This document shows positions 1 to 8,809 of a stretch of 64,000 nt of DNA, piece after piece. The stretch's first letter is position 1. Each line of letters opens with the position of its first letter. The notes beneath the pieces were generated by a model, which was not told the origin of the DNA, did no database searches, and saw only the letters and a program-made list of their open reading frames with translations. Origin of the DNA: Thermosphaera sp. (GTDB taxonomy: Archaea > Thermoproteota > Thermoprotei_A > Sulfolobales > Desulfurococcaceae); NCBI GenBank assembly GCA_038827615.1, contig JAWBNK010000002.1, positions 62,001 through 126,000 on the forward strand, read 5' to 3'. Made by a program: the position numbers and the translations under genes.

Positions 1-63
1 GTCGTTGAATCCACGATGCCGGTGAGGCTGAGCCAGAGGCCTCTGCCCTCCTACAAGCAGTAG
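1..63 (+). CDS. C-terminal end of a gene cut by the window edge
   Basis: An open frame runs in from the left edge without a start and ends at the TAG at 61-63. The last twenty codons are visible and include the segment VVESTMPVRLSQRPLPSYKQ. That is too short to assign a family. The composition is like the host and the downstream gene lies in the same direction. It could be a chance frame, but uninterrupted coding up to a stop just before a promoter-like AT-rich spacer makes a real gene end likely. Confidence 0.4.
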   Translation, partial: VVESTMPVRLSQRPLPSYKQ

Positions 64-134
64 GCGCCCAGGCTTCTACCCGTTCAATCACATTATTAAA
101 CGCTTGCACGACATTATTTTTGAAAGGTGGAAGC

Positions 135-326
135 ATGGGGTACTGGTTGCTGAAGTGCAGGGAGTGCGGCGTTGAGTGGAGCCTCCTCGTGAGCTTCCCG
201 CTTAGGAAGGAGTTCAAGCAACTATACCACTACTGCCCCAGGTGCGGCAGGAACACCTTCCACGACATACTGGACTACAGGGAGGAGGATGACTTCACTT
301 CCCCCACTCAAGCCTCAAGTAGCTAG
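135..326 (+). CDS. small zinc-ribbon protein
   Basis: A protein of about 63 residues with two CxxC knuckles (CREC near residue 8 and CPRC near residue 34), which should bind one zinc. The role is unknown; such lone ribbons in archaea are often nucleic-acid or ribosome associated. I chose the ATG at 135 because GGTGG lies 5 bases upstream; an in-frame TTG at 120 is less likely. The last 32 bases overlap the convergent gene that ends at 295, so the Ser/Thr-rich tail is encoded inside the other gene's terminus. Confidence 0.65.
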   Translation: MGYWLLKCRECGVEWSLLVSFPLRKEFKQLYHYCPRCGRNTFHDILDYREEDDFTSPTQASSS

Positions 327-1566
327 ACCGCTCCACGCCGGATGCCTTGATCAGTTCTTCATGAACCATCTTGTGCCTCGAGTAGGACAAGTGGAGCTCG
401 TACAAGTGCATCGCCGGGCAAGCAACGCATCCAATCCTGGTGAAGCCCTGATCGTACAGCGGATTCAGCCGCACACCCCTGGAGTACAGGTATATTTGGA
501 CTAGAAGCCTGGTCCAATCCTTAATGGGCAGGGCCCTCTTGACCCCCGGAATCAGCGGGTTATACCCGATCCTCGGCGTCCTCGCCCGGTTGAAGCTCTC
601 GTAATCCCTCGCCCCGTCAAGGTAGACTGCGACCCCGCTTCCCCTGTAGAACTTCTTCAGCGGCTCCAGCTTCAGGATCCTCGTGCACCACCTGTCCTCC
701 ACGCTCATCAAGCCCTTCTCCCCCACCAGGCTGAGCACGTCGACGCTCGGCTTCAACACTACTAGCTCCACCCCGAGCTTAGATGCTACTTCCTCAGCAT
801 ACTTCAAGCTCTCGGGGAACTCTAAGCCCGTGTCGCTGTACACTGCTAGGACCTTCTCAGCCCCCAGTGCTTCAACCGCAAGGCTCAGCACCGCAGTAGA
901 GTCTGCCCCGCCGCTGAAGGAGACGGGGATCTTACGGGATTTCTGAACGCTTCCGTAGACCCTCTTGATGAAACCCTTCGCCTCGCCCGCCTTATCCTCG
1001 ACGACCTCTCTGTTCAGCTCGACCAGGTCCTCAATCCTTCCGGGAGGAAGCATCCTGAAGCCCCGGGGGGCTACGTCCTTGATCTTTACGCGTCCCAGGC
1101 CTCCGTTGACTCTCCTCCCAACTCCAACATGCCTCCCCATTCTAACGAGGACCATGCGAGCCTTCAGCGGGCAGTCGGGCGGGAGGGCTACGTACTTACC
1201 TTTAACATGCCTGCTGGGCTCCAGCTCGCAGGCCGGAGCACCCAGGGACTCGAGCAGGCTGCCGAGAGCCCCAGTTGGCGATAGAACCCAGCCCTCCCTT
1301 AAATCATAGTACGCGACGCCCAGCCTCAGTGCGCTCGCGTGGAATTCGAAAGCATAGTCTACATGGCTGCTCCATGAGGGAGCCCTGTGGAAGATTAGGA
1401 GCTCCCTTTCGAGGTCGAGTTTGAAGTCGAAGTACTTTTCAACCAGCGCGGCTACGAGCCTCCTCTCCCAAGCGCCGGCGAGCCAGACATCCCTGGTGAT
1501 CCTCCAGCCTCCTTTCCTGCTTAAAACTGGAACAGACGGCGTCTTAGACCACGATAAGTACTCCAT
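295..1566 (-). CDS. PAPS-reductase-like PP-loop protein with N-terminal accessory domain
   Basis: This 423-residue protein belongs to the adenine-nucleotide alpha-hydrolase superfamily. The PP-loop SGGADS is at residues 218-223, RWCT at about 292-295 recalls the PAPS reductase/FAD synthetase fold, and a late CxxC (Cys380, Cys383) is present. The first 200 residues form an extra domain seen in archaeal members, probably RNA-binding or PUA-like. Archaeal proteins of this architecture are annotated as PAPS reductases, but the real substrate is usually unknown; sulfur transfer or tRNA modification are alternatives. It stands alone, divergent from the epimerase and convergent with the zinc-ribbon gene. 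Confidence 0.8.
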   Translation of the reverse strand: MEYLSWSKTPSVPVLSRKGGWRITRDVWLAGAWERRLVAALVEKYFDFKLDLERELLIFHRAPSWSSHVDYAFEFHASALRLGVAYYDLREGWVLSPTGALGSLLESLGAPACELEPSRHVKGKYVALPPDCPLKARMVLVRMGRHVGVGRRVNGGLGRVKIKDVAPRGFRMLPPGRIEDLVELNREVVEDKAGEAKGFIKRVYGSVQKSRKIPVSFSGGADSTAVLSLAVEALGAEKVLAVYSDTGLEFPESLKYAEEVASKLGVELVVLKPSVDVLSLVGEKGLMSVEDRWCTRILKLEPLKKFYRGSGVAVYLDGARDYESFNRARTPRIGYNPLIPGVKRALPIKDWTRLLVQIYLYSRGVRLNPLYDQGFTRIGCVACPAMHLYELHLSYSRHKMVHEELIKASGVERSSYLRLEWGK

Positions 1567-1676
1567 CTGCGAACACTCTCGGGCCTGCCGCAGCTCTTAT
1601 TAAACGCCCCCGTTAAAGTGAATGAGTGTTCCGGTTTTAATTATTGATCAACCATAATGTGGATCAGGTGTTGCCT

Positions 1677-2648
1677 TTGAACCACGTACTGGTCACCGGC
1701 GGCGCTGGCTTCATAGGGAGCCACTTAGTCGACTACTTGTTGAGCAAGGGTTACTCGGTCAGAGTAGTGGACAACTTGAGCAGCGGGCGCTTAGAACATG
1801 TTTCAAGACACCTGGGGAACAGGGACTTCCAGTTCGTGAAGGGGGATTTGAAAAACAGGGAGACGGCGCTAGAGGTCGTCAGAGGCGTTGACACCGTCTT
1901 CCACTTGGCCGCCAACCCCGAGGTGAGGCTGAGCACTACCGAGCCCGAGGTGCATTTCAACGAGAACCTTCAGGCCACCTTCAACCTGCTCGAGGCCTGC
2001 AGGAGGCAAGGAGGCGTTGAACTATTCGTGTTCGCGAGCTCGAGCACCGTATACGGCGACGCCAAGGTTCTACCGACTCCCGAGACCCATGAGGTAAAGC
2101 CTATAAGCGTCTACGGTGCTTCTAAGGCTGGTTGCGAAGCGCTGCTCTCCTCCTACGCTCACCTCTACGGTTTCAAAGGAGTATCACTGCGATACGCCAA
2201 CATCGTGGGGGAGAGGCTGAGGCACGGAGTCATCTACGACTTCATCCTCAAGCTGATGAGGAATCCCTTGGAGCTCGAGATACTGGGCGACGGCTCTCAG
2301 AGGAAGAGCTACCTCTACGTGAGGGATGCTGTCGAGGCAACGGTCACGGCGGCCGAGAAGTCTGGGGAAAACTACGATTGCTTCAACATCGGAAACGATG
2401 ACTGGATTACAGTGAAAGAGATAGCTGAGATCGTCTCGAAGGCAATGGGGGTTAACCCAGTATTCAAGTACGTGTCCACCGTCAGGGATGGGAGGGGGTG
2501 GCCGGGGGACGTCAAGTTCATGCTCCTCAGCATTGAAAAGATCAGGAGGCTGGGCTGGTCGCCGAGGCTCTCCAGCAGGCAGGCCGTGGAGGAGACGGCT
2601 AGGGCGCTTGTCCGGGAGATCGCCTCAGACCGCCGCCCGCCCCGCTGA
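1677..2648 (+). CDS. NAD-dependent sugar epimerase/dehydratase
   Basis: An extended short-chain dehydrogenase of the UDP-glucose 4-epimerase/dTDP-glucose dehydratase type, using bound NAD to epimerise or dehydrate a nucleotide sugar. Counting from TTG 1677, the glycine-rich motif GGAGFIG is at residues 8-14, and the catalytic pair is Tyr146 and Lys150 in YGASK, with SSSTVYG upstream. I prefer TTG 1677 because GGTG lies 6 bases before it and the Rossmann strand then begins at once; in-frame TTG 1644, GTG 1659 and TTG 1671 are also open. The likely role is supply of sugars for S-layer or pilin glycosylation. The substrate cannot be read from the sequence. Confidence 0.88.
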   Translation: MNHVLVTGGAGFIGSHLVDYLLSKGYSVRVVDNLSSGRLEHVSRHLGNRDFQFVKGDLKNRETALEVVRGVDTVFHLAANPEVRLSTTEPEVHFNENLQATFNLLEACRRQGGVELFVFASSSTVYGDAKVLPTPETHEVKPISVYGASKAGCEALLSSYAHLYGFKGVSLRYANIVGERLRHGVIYDFILKLMRNPLELEILGDGSQRKSYLYVRDAVEATVTAAEKSGENYDCFNIGNDDWITVKEIAEIVSKAMGVNPVFKYVSTVRDGRGWPGDVKFMLLSIEKIRRLGWSPRLSSRQAVEETARALVREIASDRRPPR

Positions 2649-2677
2649 TCATTCGCGTTCTCAGGGGGATAGCGCTA

Positions 2678-4762
2678 TCACACTAGTTGGAGAAGAACCA
2701 GGACCAGCCTCGTGGCGGTGCTGGCCGCGTAGGCTACGGTAAGCATCGTGGCGATCGACAACGCCGTTACCCTGAGGCTCCTGGTCTCCGAGTATATTGC
2801 CGACAGCGTCGCCAAGCAGGGCACGTAGAGGACTATGAAAACGCTTAGTGGGACCAGCTCCGCGTCGGTTAAACCCGCCGCCAGTGCAGCCTGCTTAATG
2901 GTAGCCGCGCCCGATATGACTAGGAGGGATGAAATGAACAGCTCTTTCGCGAAGAACCCTACGAGGAGTCCGAATAAGACTATCCATGCCGCCTCGCCCG
3001 TGATCCCTATCGGTCTCAGCGAGGGTGCGAGGAGCCTCGAAACAGCTGCAGCTATGCTGCTGGATGGGTCCAGGGTTGGCTGAAGCCCCGGGGTCGTGTG
3101 CGTCAGCAACCAGATGATCACGCTTGCCGAGAAGATGATCACGCCGGCCCTCTTTATGAAGTGCTTCAAGTCGCTCCAAGTCATCCACCAAACCACCTTC
3201 GGTATGGGCTTGTGCAGGGGAGGGATCTCCAGGAGTATCTCAGGGCTCCTACCCCTTGGCTTGTCCTGTAGCCTGTACAACGCGTAGTTCACGGCAACGA
3301 ATACTATGAAGGACGCTAAGTACCCGGTGATGATTAAGAGGCTGCTGGAGAAGCTCGTCAGGGCGGTCGACATCGCGAGCAGGACTATTAAGCGGGCCTG
3401 GCACGGGATGAACGGTAGCGTTAACGTGAGCCTTAGTTTCTCTCTGAAGCTGATGCTGGCCCTCGTGGCCAGTATCGCTGGGACGTTGCATCCGAGAGAT
3501 AGGGTCAGCGGGAAGATCGATGCACCGGATAATCCTATCTTGGAGGTCAAGTAGTGCGCTCCGATGGCCATTCGCGGGAGGAGGCCGCTGTCCTCGAGGG
3601 AAGCTAGGACTGCGCTAACCACGAGTATCAGGGGGATGAAGACTAGGAGCGCTCCGACTCCTCCCACTACTCCTTCAGCTATGAAGGAGGCTGCGAACGG
3701 GTTTTCAATGGATGACTCGATAATGCCCTGTAAGGTCGATAAAGCCTTATCCAGCAGTCCCGAGACGCTGTACTCCTCGACGATCACAGCCGCTTCCTCG
3801 TAGCCTAACGCCTCGAGCAGGGCGTTGAGGGGGAAGCCCGTGTTCAACGCGAAGACTGCGAGGAACATTGCCAATATGATGGAGATGGTGACAAAGGGCC
3901 CCGCGATGGGGTTGTAGAAGAACTTGTATCTCGAAGCCCGCTCTTCAACTCTGCGCTTTACTATTGCCGCGCTGGTTAGTTCGAGAATGAAGTGGAAGCG
4001 TTTCGAAGCGATCAGGGCTGCTAGATCCCTCCCCAGCATTCTCGAAGCCTCACTCCTCACCTCTCTGATCTCCCTTAGGACTTCCTCACCGGCTTCCCCG
4101 GCGATCCTTTGCTCGAGCTCTGGGTCTCCTTCGAGGAGCCTTAAGGCGAGCCATCTCAAAGGGTAGTTGGTCAGCCCTTTATGCCTTGCCAGGGTCTTCA
4201 GGATGGAGTCTATGAATGGTTCAAGCTCCCCGTAGTCCAGCTTGAGCGTTCCAGAGGGCGGGGTCTTCGAGGAGGCTGTTTCAATTATCTTGTCCAGTAG
4301 ATCCTTCAAACCCTGCTCGCAGACCGCAGAGGTGGGTACCACCGGCGCCTTCAGCCTGCTCTGGATCAACCCGTAGTTTATGTGTACTCCGTGGGAGTGG
4401 GCTAGGTCGGTCTTTGTGAAAGCTATTATAACGTTGCCGGCGAGCTCGAGGGTTTCAACGGCAAGGTAGAGGGTTCTCTCCGGGATCAACGCGTCCACGA
4501 GGACCACGACCACGTTTGGCTCGCCGCTAAGTATGTAGTCTCGCGAAAGCTTCTCCTCGAAAGTCGTCGCGGAGAACCCGTATATGCCCGGAAGGTCTAC
4601 GATGCGGATATCCCATCCCTTATGCTTGACGAGTCCTTCAATCCTTTCCACCGAGGTGCCTGGCCAGTTCGCGATCCTCGTCTCGCCGCCCGTTAAGGCT
4701 TTGAAGAGCGTTGACTTCCCGACATTCGGCTGGCCCACGAGGGCTACTCTTATCTCGGCCAC
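2678..4762 (-). CDS. feoB: ferrous iron transporter FeoB
   Basis: A 694-residue Fe(II) permease. It has an N-terminal GTPase domain: G1 GQPNVGKST at 10-18, a G3 DLPGIYG and a G4 TKTD. A helical spacer follows, then a membrane domain of multiple helices with the Feo core signature around GCNVPAILATRA and the second gate region. It imports Fe2+ across the cytoplasmic membrane, driven or gated by GTP. The ATG at 4762 overlaps the end of feoA by 13 bases, so the two genes are co-transcribed and probably translationally coupled. The length is normal for archaeal FeoB and all key motifs are present. Confidence 0.97.
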   Translation of the reverse strand: MAEIRVALVGQPNVGKSTLFKALTGGETRIANWPGTSVERIEGLVKHKGWDIRIVDLPGIYGFSATTFEEKLSRDYILSGEPNVVVVLVDALIPERTLYLAVETLELAGNVIIAFTKTDLAHSHGVHINYGLIQSRLKAPVVPTSAVCEQGLKDLLDKIIETASSKTPPSGTLKLDYGELEPFIDSILKTLARHKGLTNYPLRWLALRLLEGDPELEQRIAGEAGEEVLREIREVRSEASRMLGRDLAALIASKRFHFILELTSAAIVKRRVEERASRYKFFYNPIAGPFVTISIILAMFLAVFALNTGFPLNALLEALGYEEAAVIVEEYSVSGLLDKALSTLQGIIESSIENPFAASFIAEGVVGGVGALLVFIPLILVVSAVLASLEDSGLLPRMAIGAHYLTSKIGLSGASIFPLTLSLGCNVPAILATRASISFREKLRLTLTLPFIPCQARLIVLLAMSTALTSFSSSLLIITGYLASFIVFVAVNYALYRLQDKPRGRSPEILLEIPPLHKPIPKVVWWMTWSDLKHFIKRAGVIIFSASVIIWLLTHTTPGLQPTLDPSSSIAAAVSRLLAPSLRPIGITGEAAWIVLFGLLVGFFAKELFISSLLVISGAATIKQAALAAGLTDAELVPLSVFIVLYVPCLATLSAIYSETRSLRVTALSIATMLTVAYAASTATRLVLVLLQLV

Positions 4763-5022
4763 TTCCCACCCTCCCCGAGGACGGCTACTCTTATCCTCCT
4801 CGCCAACCCCCTCCCCACCGCAACCTCCACGCCCATAACCCTCAGTATGACTGGACCCCTCCCATTGTTCACGAGAACCTCGAGGGTGGAGCCCGGCACA
4901 ACCCCCATTTGATACATCCTGTAGACCCAGCCGCCCCTCCCCTCGAAACCCAGCACTCTGACAACCTTCCCCTCCTCAACAGCATCGAGAGTCAGCTCGC
5001 CGCCGAGCAACGTTAGGGACAC
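4750..5022 (-). CDS. feoA: FeoA SH3-like partner of FeoB
   Basis: A 90-residue cytoplasmic FeoA-family protein. It starts from the typical Leu/Val-rich strand, contains the family pattern L.GFEGRGG..YRMYQMGVVPGSTLEV, and ends in a basic tail. FeoA is needed for FeoB activity in studied systems and resembles an SH3 adaptor. It is the first gene of the feoAB operon. The promoter and a candidate operator lie just upstream at 5061-5088. Confidence 0.93.
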   Translation of the reverse strand: MSLTLLGGELTLDAVEEGKVVRVLGFEGRGGWVYRMYQMGVVPGSTLEVLVNNGRGPVILRVMGVEVAVGRGLARRIRVAVLGEGGKWPR

Positions 5023-5060
5023 CTAATAAAACTCTAACTAGAGAATAAAATGTAGCAGGC

Positions 5061-5088
5061 TTTTATACGCAGTGTTAGGGCATCTAAC
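5061..5088 (-). promoter_or_regulatory. feoAB promoter with adjacent inverted repeat
   Basis: Read on the minus strand, a TATA element (TATAAAA, 5061-5067) lies about 40 bases before the feoA start codon, giving a short leader. Directly upstream is the perfect 5-bp inverted repeat GTTAG-ggcat-CTAAC (5074-5088). The half-sites resemble those of DtxR/IdeR-type metal regulators, which would suit iron control of feoAB. The TATA call is reasonable; the operator is inference. Confidence 0.45.
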
Positions 5089-5179
5089 CCCCCAGCTTTT
5101 CCCAGCCGCACCATAGCAGTCGTGAAACGACCCTGAAATACAGGTCTAAAGCTACACGTCACCCTGATAAATAGTAGGG

Positions 5180-5398
5180 GTGGTTGTAACGGGGTTGAAG
5201 GAGGGTTGGCGAGTGCTCTTATTATTCCTGATAATTGGAGCAATGTATATCGGCTTCATGCTGGCTACGCTGCCCGAGATGACGAAGGAGCAGCTGCTCA
5301 ATATAGTCTTTTACTCGTTTGTTAACTTGTTCATCGCTGTAATGCTTTACCTCGTTGTGAGGAGCCTGCAGGGGCCAGACATTCGTCGCGACGAATGA
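5180..5398 (+). CDS. small two-helix membrane protein
   Basis: A 72-residue protein, or 67 if TTG 5195 is the start. It has two hydrophobic segments (about residues 11-29 and 42-61) joined by a short loop with acidic and Lys residues, and a charged tail. I recognise no family. Starts are uncertain: GTG 5180 or TTG 5195, with GGGGTGG around 5177-5183. It is divergent from feoAB and could share regulation, but nothing shows a link to iron. Confidence 0.5.
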   Translation: MVVTGLKEGWRVLLLFLIIGAMYIGFMLATLPEMTKEQLLNIVFYSFVNLFIAVMLYLVVRSLQGPDIRRDE

Positions 5399-5584
5399 TC
5401 TCGTGAAAGAATATGGTGTGAATTCGAGATGGGGGCAGTGACGGTCAACCAGTCTCGCGAGGGCTGGGAAGGCGTATTGCGCGTGTGATACGTGTTCACC
5501 GTAGCTGAGTTCATGGCTGGCGAGCCTTAGGCAACGGTTTTCAGGAGCCCTGAGAGTCTTAGAGCCGGCTCCAGGCTACTGCTT

Positions 5585-5597
5585 CAAAGTTTTAAAC
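5585..5597 (+). promoter_or_regulatory. BRE/TATA promoter of a leaderless transcript
   Basis: CAAAG (5585-5589) followed by TTTTAAA (5590-5596) matches an archaeal BRE plus TATA box. It is centred about 30 bases before the GTG at 5623, so transcription should start at or next to the start codon. This fits the lack of any ribosome binding site there. Confidence 0.5.
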
Positions 5598-5622
5598 CCT
5601 GGAGAAAACATAATATAATGCA

Positions 5623-5913
5623 GTGAAACCCTTGGAGGAGCACCAAGCAACGAACCATCCTGGCGAGAGGACGCGAAACACGCTGAAGAATACCGAGGAA
5701 ATCGTTGAAACGGTTGAGAAGCTGGTCAGGCAAGCCGTTCTAGAGGCGCAAAAGGAGCCTGCTGAGAAGCTTAGGCAGATGGAGGAGAGGCTCAAACACC
5801 TTGAAGAAAAGTGTGCACAGTTAGAGGACCAGCTCCAAGCCCTGACCAAACAAGTGAGGCAAGTCGAACACATCGCTAGGGTCGCTAAGACCTGGGCTAG
5901 TCAAGCCCTCTAA
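5623..5913 (+). CDS. small coiled-coil protein, unknown function
   Basis: A 96-residue soluble protein, strongly charged. From about residue 25 to 90 it carries a heptad pattern of Leu/Val with Glu, Lys and Gln, so it should form one long coiled coil. The GTG start has no Shine-Dalgarno sequence but sits 30 bases after a clear TATA box, so the message is probably leaderless. No family is recognised. The composition is ordinary for the genome. Confidence 0.6.
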   Translation: MKPLEEHQATNHPGERTRNTLKNTEEIVETVEKLVRQAVLEAQKEPAEKLRQMEERLKHLEEKCAQLEDQLQALTKQVRQVEHIARVAKTWASQAL

Positions 5914-6446
5914 AATCTGAACTCCACTTGACCCGGTGGCGCAGAATACATGAATCCCCTGTTTGCTATAAGCGAGGTTTAAAACCACATCTTGAGGAAA
6001 AACAATGAATTGAGGCTCAGAAAAAACGCTAAAGGCATCACAAGCCTGCTCCGCTTTTCGCCTGGGAACAGTGAGCGTGAAGAAGAGTTCGAAAAGATAT
6101 ACTGAACGAACTTTCGACAAGAAAATGCGTGTGTGGTAAAAATTTCCCCACTACCGGTTCTGCTACAACAGTAGACGAATTGGAAGCCAACTTCAGCATA
6201 AATGTCGCAAACTCCTTTTGCACCGGTTAACAGGTGTTCACATCCTGGAAGCTGTTTAAGGTTAAATCCGCTCTCGAATTAGTGACACATAAACTCTTGG
6301 GTTTTCACAAGAAGACTGCGCGAAGCCCTTCCCGACAATCAATTCGGCTTGGAGGATTTGGATGAACTAACAAGCCCATTCTCATCCCCACACATGCCCT
6401 AGAGCCGGAGATAATTTAAAAATAATAAGGGAGAAGCTGGAGCTGT
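5914..6446 (+). pseudogene. gene-free stretch with remains of decayed reading frames
   Basis: No intact gene is present in these 530 bases. Residual frames look coding-like: 6004-6102 reads as a Lys/Arg/Glu-rich peptide ending in TGA; 6160-6228 gives a second piece in another frame, ending in TAA; and 6304-6402 gives a third, back in the first frame, ending in TAG. This pattern of same-strand fragments split by stops and shifts suggests one or more broken genes, perhaps mobile-element debris. The family cannot be named and chance is not excluded. Confidence 0.3.
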
Positions 6447-7283
6447 TCAGCTAAATATTTCTTCAATTTCTTTTAAAGAATCATACCAAGCTCGTATCTT
6501 ATTAATTAATTTTTCAACAAATGCTGAGTCAAGCTCTTCTTTACCATATTTTTTAATATATCTACTTACCAACACGGCATCTCTTTTGATTAATTCATCA
6601 AGCCTTCTGGCTTCCTCATCATCAAGCTTGTCTTTCGCATCAAATTCTATGCGGAGTTTGACCCTATCAGGTTCTCTTAGATAATTAACTTGAACGTTTA
6701 GATTTCCTACTTTGAGATTTATGGGAAGCTCTATATCATCCGTCATCAATCTGTATAGAGTAGATCCTACCGTGGTCAAGAATACTCCCTTGTCATTTGA
6801 TCGAGTGAACGCGTTGAGGGATATCGTCATCAAGTAGTCCGAGGCTTCGCTCAAGAATATGTTAGTGATATCTATAGAGCGTATCTCCTTATTCTCATAG
6901 TCTACCTGGTATAGAGTGGTTTTCGCTCCAAGAATGTTTTGAACAGCTAGGGCTAGATAGTATGCTAGGGCTATGCCATCGCCATCCACGGCATCCGTGA
7001 TCACTCTAGCCTCCCTGCACAGCACACTCTCTCCAGTAATGCCCTTATACGTCCTCAAATTATCGAATACTTGTCTAAACACATCAGCATAGTGATCTAC
7101 TCCTTTACCGAACTCTATTCCTCTAATTAAAACAAATGTTGGAGATACAACAATATTGTTTTCAACATCTCTGGCTATTAATACTCTGACATTGATGCTT
7201 TTAGGATCCTCCAGGTCCATGAAGTTCTGAAATATAACCCATTCGTTACCTATGAAGAAGAAGCAGAGGGAATCCCTGCTCAT
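6447..7283 (-). CDS. unknown protein of an AT-rich island
   Basis: A 278-residue protein with no signal peptide or membrane helix and no motif I can name. The N-terminal two thirds looks alpha/beta with many Asp and Asn; the last 70 residues are charged and helical (DDEEARRLDEL and following). Codons are AT-rich (ATA, AAA, TTA) and unlike the neighbours. The ATG at 7283 overlaps the stop of the gene at 7280 by four bases, so the two are translationally coupled. Acquisition by transfer is likely. Confidence 0.65.
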   Translation of the reverse strand: MSRDSLCFFFIGNEWVIFQNFMDLEDPKSINVRVLIARDVENNIVVSPTFVLIRGIEFGKGVDHYADVFRQVFDNLRTYKGITGESVLCREARVITDAVDGDGIALAYYLALAVQNILGAKTTLYQVDYENKEIRSIDITNIFLSEASDYLMTISLNAFTRSNDKGVFLTTVGSTLYRLMTDDIELPINLKVGNLNVQVNYLREPDRVKLRIEFDAKDKLDDEEARRLDELIKRDAVLVSRYIKKYGKEELDSAFVEKLINKIRAWYDSLKEIEEIFS

Positions 7284-7714
7284 GCCTCGTTCACCGCACC
7301 AATTAACTTAGCTACTTTCTCCAATTTTTGCCTTGCATCCTTTAATACTTTCGCGGTATCCTCGCCTACAAGCTGTTTACTAACTATGTAATCAATTAGT
7401 GGAACTAATTCCGATACCCTATTATTCCTAGCAAGTATTGAGTATATTATCTCGTATGCATCTCTTACGATGCTTGGATCCCCTGTTTTCTTCACTATCG
7501 CATCGTATATTCTGAACGCGTTTATCAGCAACACCTTGCCACGCTTATCTCCAGCCTCAGTATTCACGGCTCTCAGCCCTAAGACTATTGCGAAAACCAT
7601 TTGAGACGGGTAATCCTTAAGCGTTTTCAAAGCCTTATCCAGAAGCCCCTGGTTCTTCAATACGTCGCCACCGTATTCATACAACTCAATAGCCAACTTC
7701 TGAATAGATATCAA
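7280..7714 (-). CDS. helical protein of the AT-rich island, 5' end uncertain
   Basis: About 144 residues, almost entirely alpha-helical, with repeated Leu/Ala patterns reminiscent of TPR- or HEAT-like helix pairs. No family is recognised. The TTG at 7714 has a poor start context (GAGGGA touching it). The same frame stays open upstream to the TGA at 7793-7795 and reads plausibly as protein (residues STLSSIIGEEAYESF precede the start), but contains no ATG, GTG or TTG further out. The gene may therefore be truncated at its 5' end, or may use a non-standard start after GGTGAGGAGG near 7742-7751. Confidence 0.55.
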   Translation of the reverse strand: MISIQKLAIELYEYGGDVLKNQGLLDKALKTLKDYPSQMVFAIVLGLRAVNTEAGDKRGKVLLINAFRIYDAIVKKTGDPSIVRDAYEIIYSILARNNRVSELVPLIDYIVSKQLVGEDTAKVLKDARQKLEKVAKLIGAVNEA

Positions 7715-7792
7715 TCCCTCAATCGAGCCGATAAAACTCTCATAAGCCTCCTCACCAATGATCGAGGACAGCGTGGAGTTTTCTCGAAGCAG

Positions 7793-8791
7793 TCAGGTGG
7801 GGTTGAGAGTGAGAGGTTGAAGCTCGAGGAATTTTTCTGGTGATTCTTCGTGGGGGAGGTGTCCAACGTTCTCCATGATTATTAGCGTGGAGTTGACTAG
7901 ATTGCTGAGCTCGATGCTCGATTGCAACGGGACTATTTCATCCTTGTCCCCGTGGATTATGAAGACCGGTTTGCTCAGATTTCCCAGGGATTTCGCGATG
8001 TCGGGGAAGTCGCTGTACTTGAGGATCCAGTAGAGCCCTTTATCCCAGTTTCTTGCCTTCAATGGGTGTTTATAACCCTCGACCACGTCGCTGGTGAGCA
8101 GTGTTTTATTGTACCAGGCCTTGTAGAGGATTTGCTCGAGCTGGCCGACGAAGCCTCTGACGAGGAGGGGGCCGTACTTGTCCGCCAGCGGGATATTGTA
8201 CAATAATTGCTCATACCACTGTCTTATCCTCGGCTTCCACGCCGGAGCGATCAAGATGATTGAGTCGACCATCTCCGGGTGCTTCAGTGCGAAGAGGAGC
8301 GCCAGCCCTCCCCCGGCCGAGTGACCTATGATGACGGCTCTCGAAACGTTGAGCTTCAACAGGAGCCTGTAGGTGAGCTCGACAACCCCTTCACTAGTGT
8401 AGGGGTTGTAGGGCGTCCTCCCCGGCTCCACCCTCTCGGTTAAGCCGAAGCCGGGCCTGTCGAAAGCTATGACCCTGCCCATTGAGGAGAGGTTACCGAT
8501 TATGCATCTCCACGAGAAGACGCTCGCCCCGAAGCCGTGGAGGAGGACGAAGACCCTGTCACCGGAGCCCTCCTCGATGTAGTGTACTTTAAACCCATCT
8601 ATCTCCGCGAACCGGCTGTTCGGGAAGGCTAATTCCTCGACGGGGCTTCCCACTTCGGGTATAGGAATCACTGCTAGAACGGTGACCACAATTAGCAGGG
8701 AGGTGATTATCTTGCCCTTCCTCGTCCCCAGGAAGCCTCGGATCCTCCCACTCAAGTTCATCGAGGGAAAACCTCCGCGAAACGGTTTCAC
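7793..8791 (-). CDS. membrane-anchored alpha/beta hydrolase
   Basis: A 332-residue protein with a basic N-terminus, one hydrophobic segment (about 28-43), then an alpha/beta-hydrolase domain facing outside. It has the oxyanion motif HGFGAS at 85-90, the nucleophile elbow GHSAGG with Ser158, an acid in HGDKDE (Asp282 or Asp284) and His311 in NVGHLPHE. This is a complete triad, so an esterase or lipase-like activity is expected; the substrate is unknown. In-frame Met11 is an alternative start. Its stop codon lies in the same frame as the following AT-rich ORF. Confidence 0.88.
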   Translation of the reverse strand: MKPFRGGFPSMNLSGRIRGFLGTRKGKIITSLLIVVTVLAVIPIPEVGSPVEELAFPNSRFAEIDGFKVHYIEEGSGDRVFVLLHGFGASVFSWRCIIGNLSSMGRVIAFDRPGFGLTERVEPGRTPYNPYTSEGVVELTYRLLLKLNVSRAVIIGHSAGGGLALLFALKHPEMVDSIILIAPAWKPRIRQWYEQLLYNIPLADKYGPLLVRGFVGQLEQILYKAWYNKTLLTSDVVEGYKHPLKARNWDKGLYWILKYSDFPDIAKSLGNLSKPVFIIHGDKDEIVPLQSSIELSNLVNSTLIIMENVGHLPHEESPEKFLELQPLTLNPT

Positions 8792-8809
8792 GCGAGACCG
8801 GGGAATACC

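Noticed and set aside
5400-5620. Scattered GTGATAC/CTGA boxes resembling a C/D sRNA
   Set aside because: The box spacing is wrong (only one C'-D half with 13 nt) and no partner C/D' pair lies at a usable distance.
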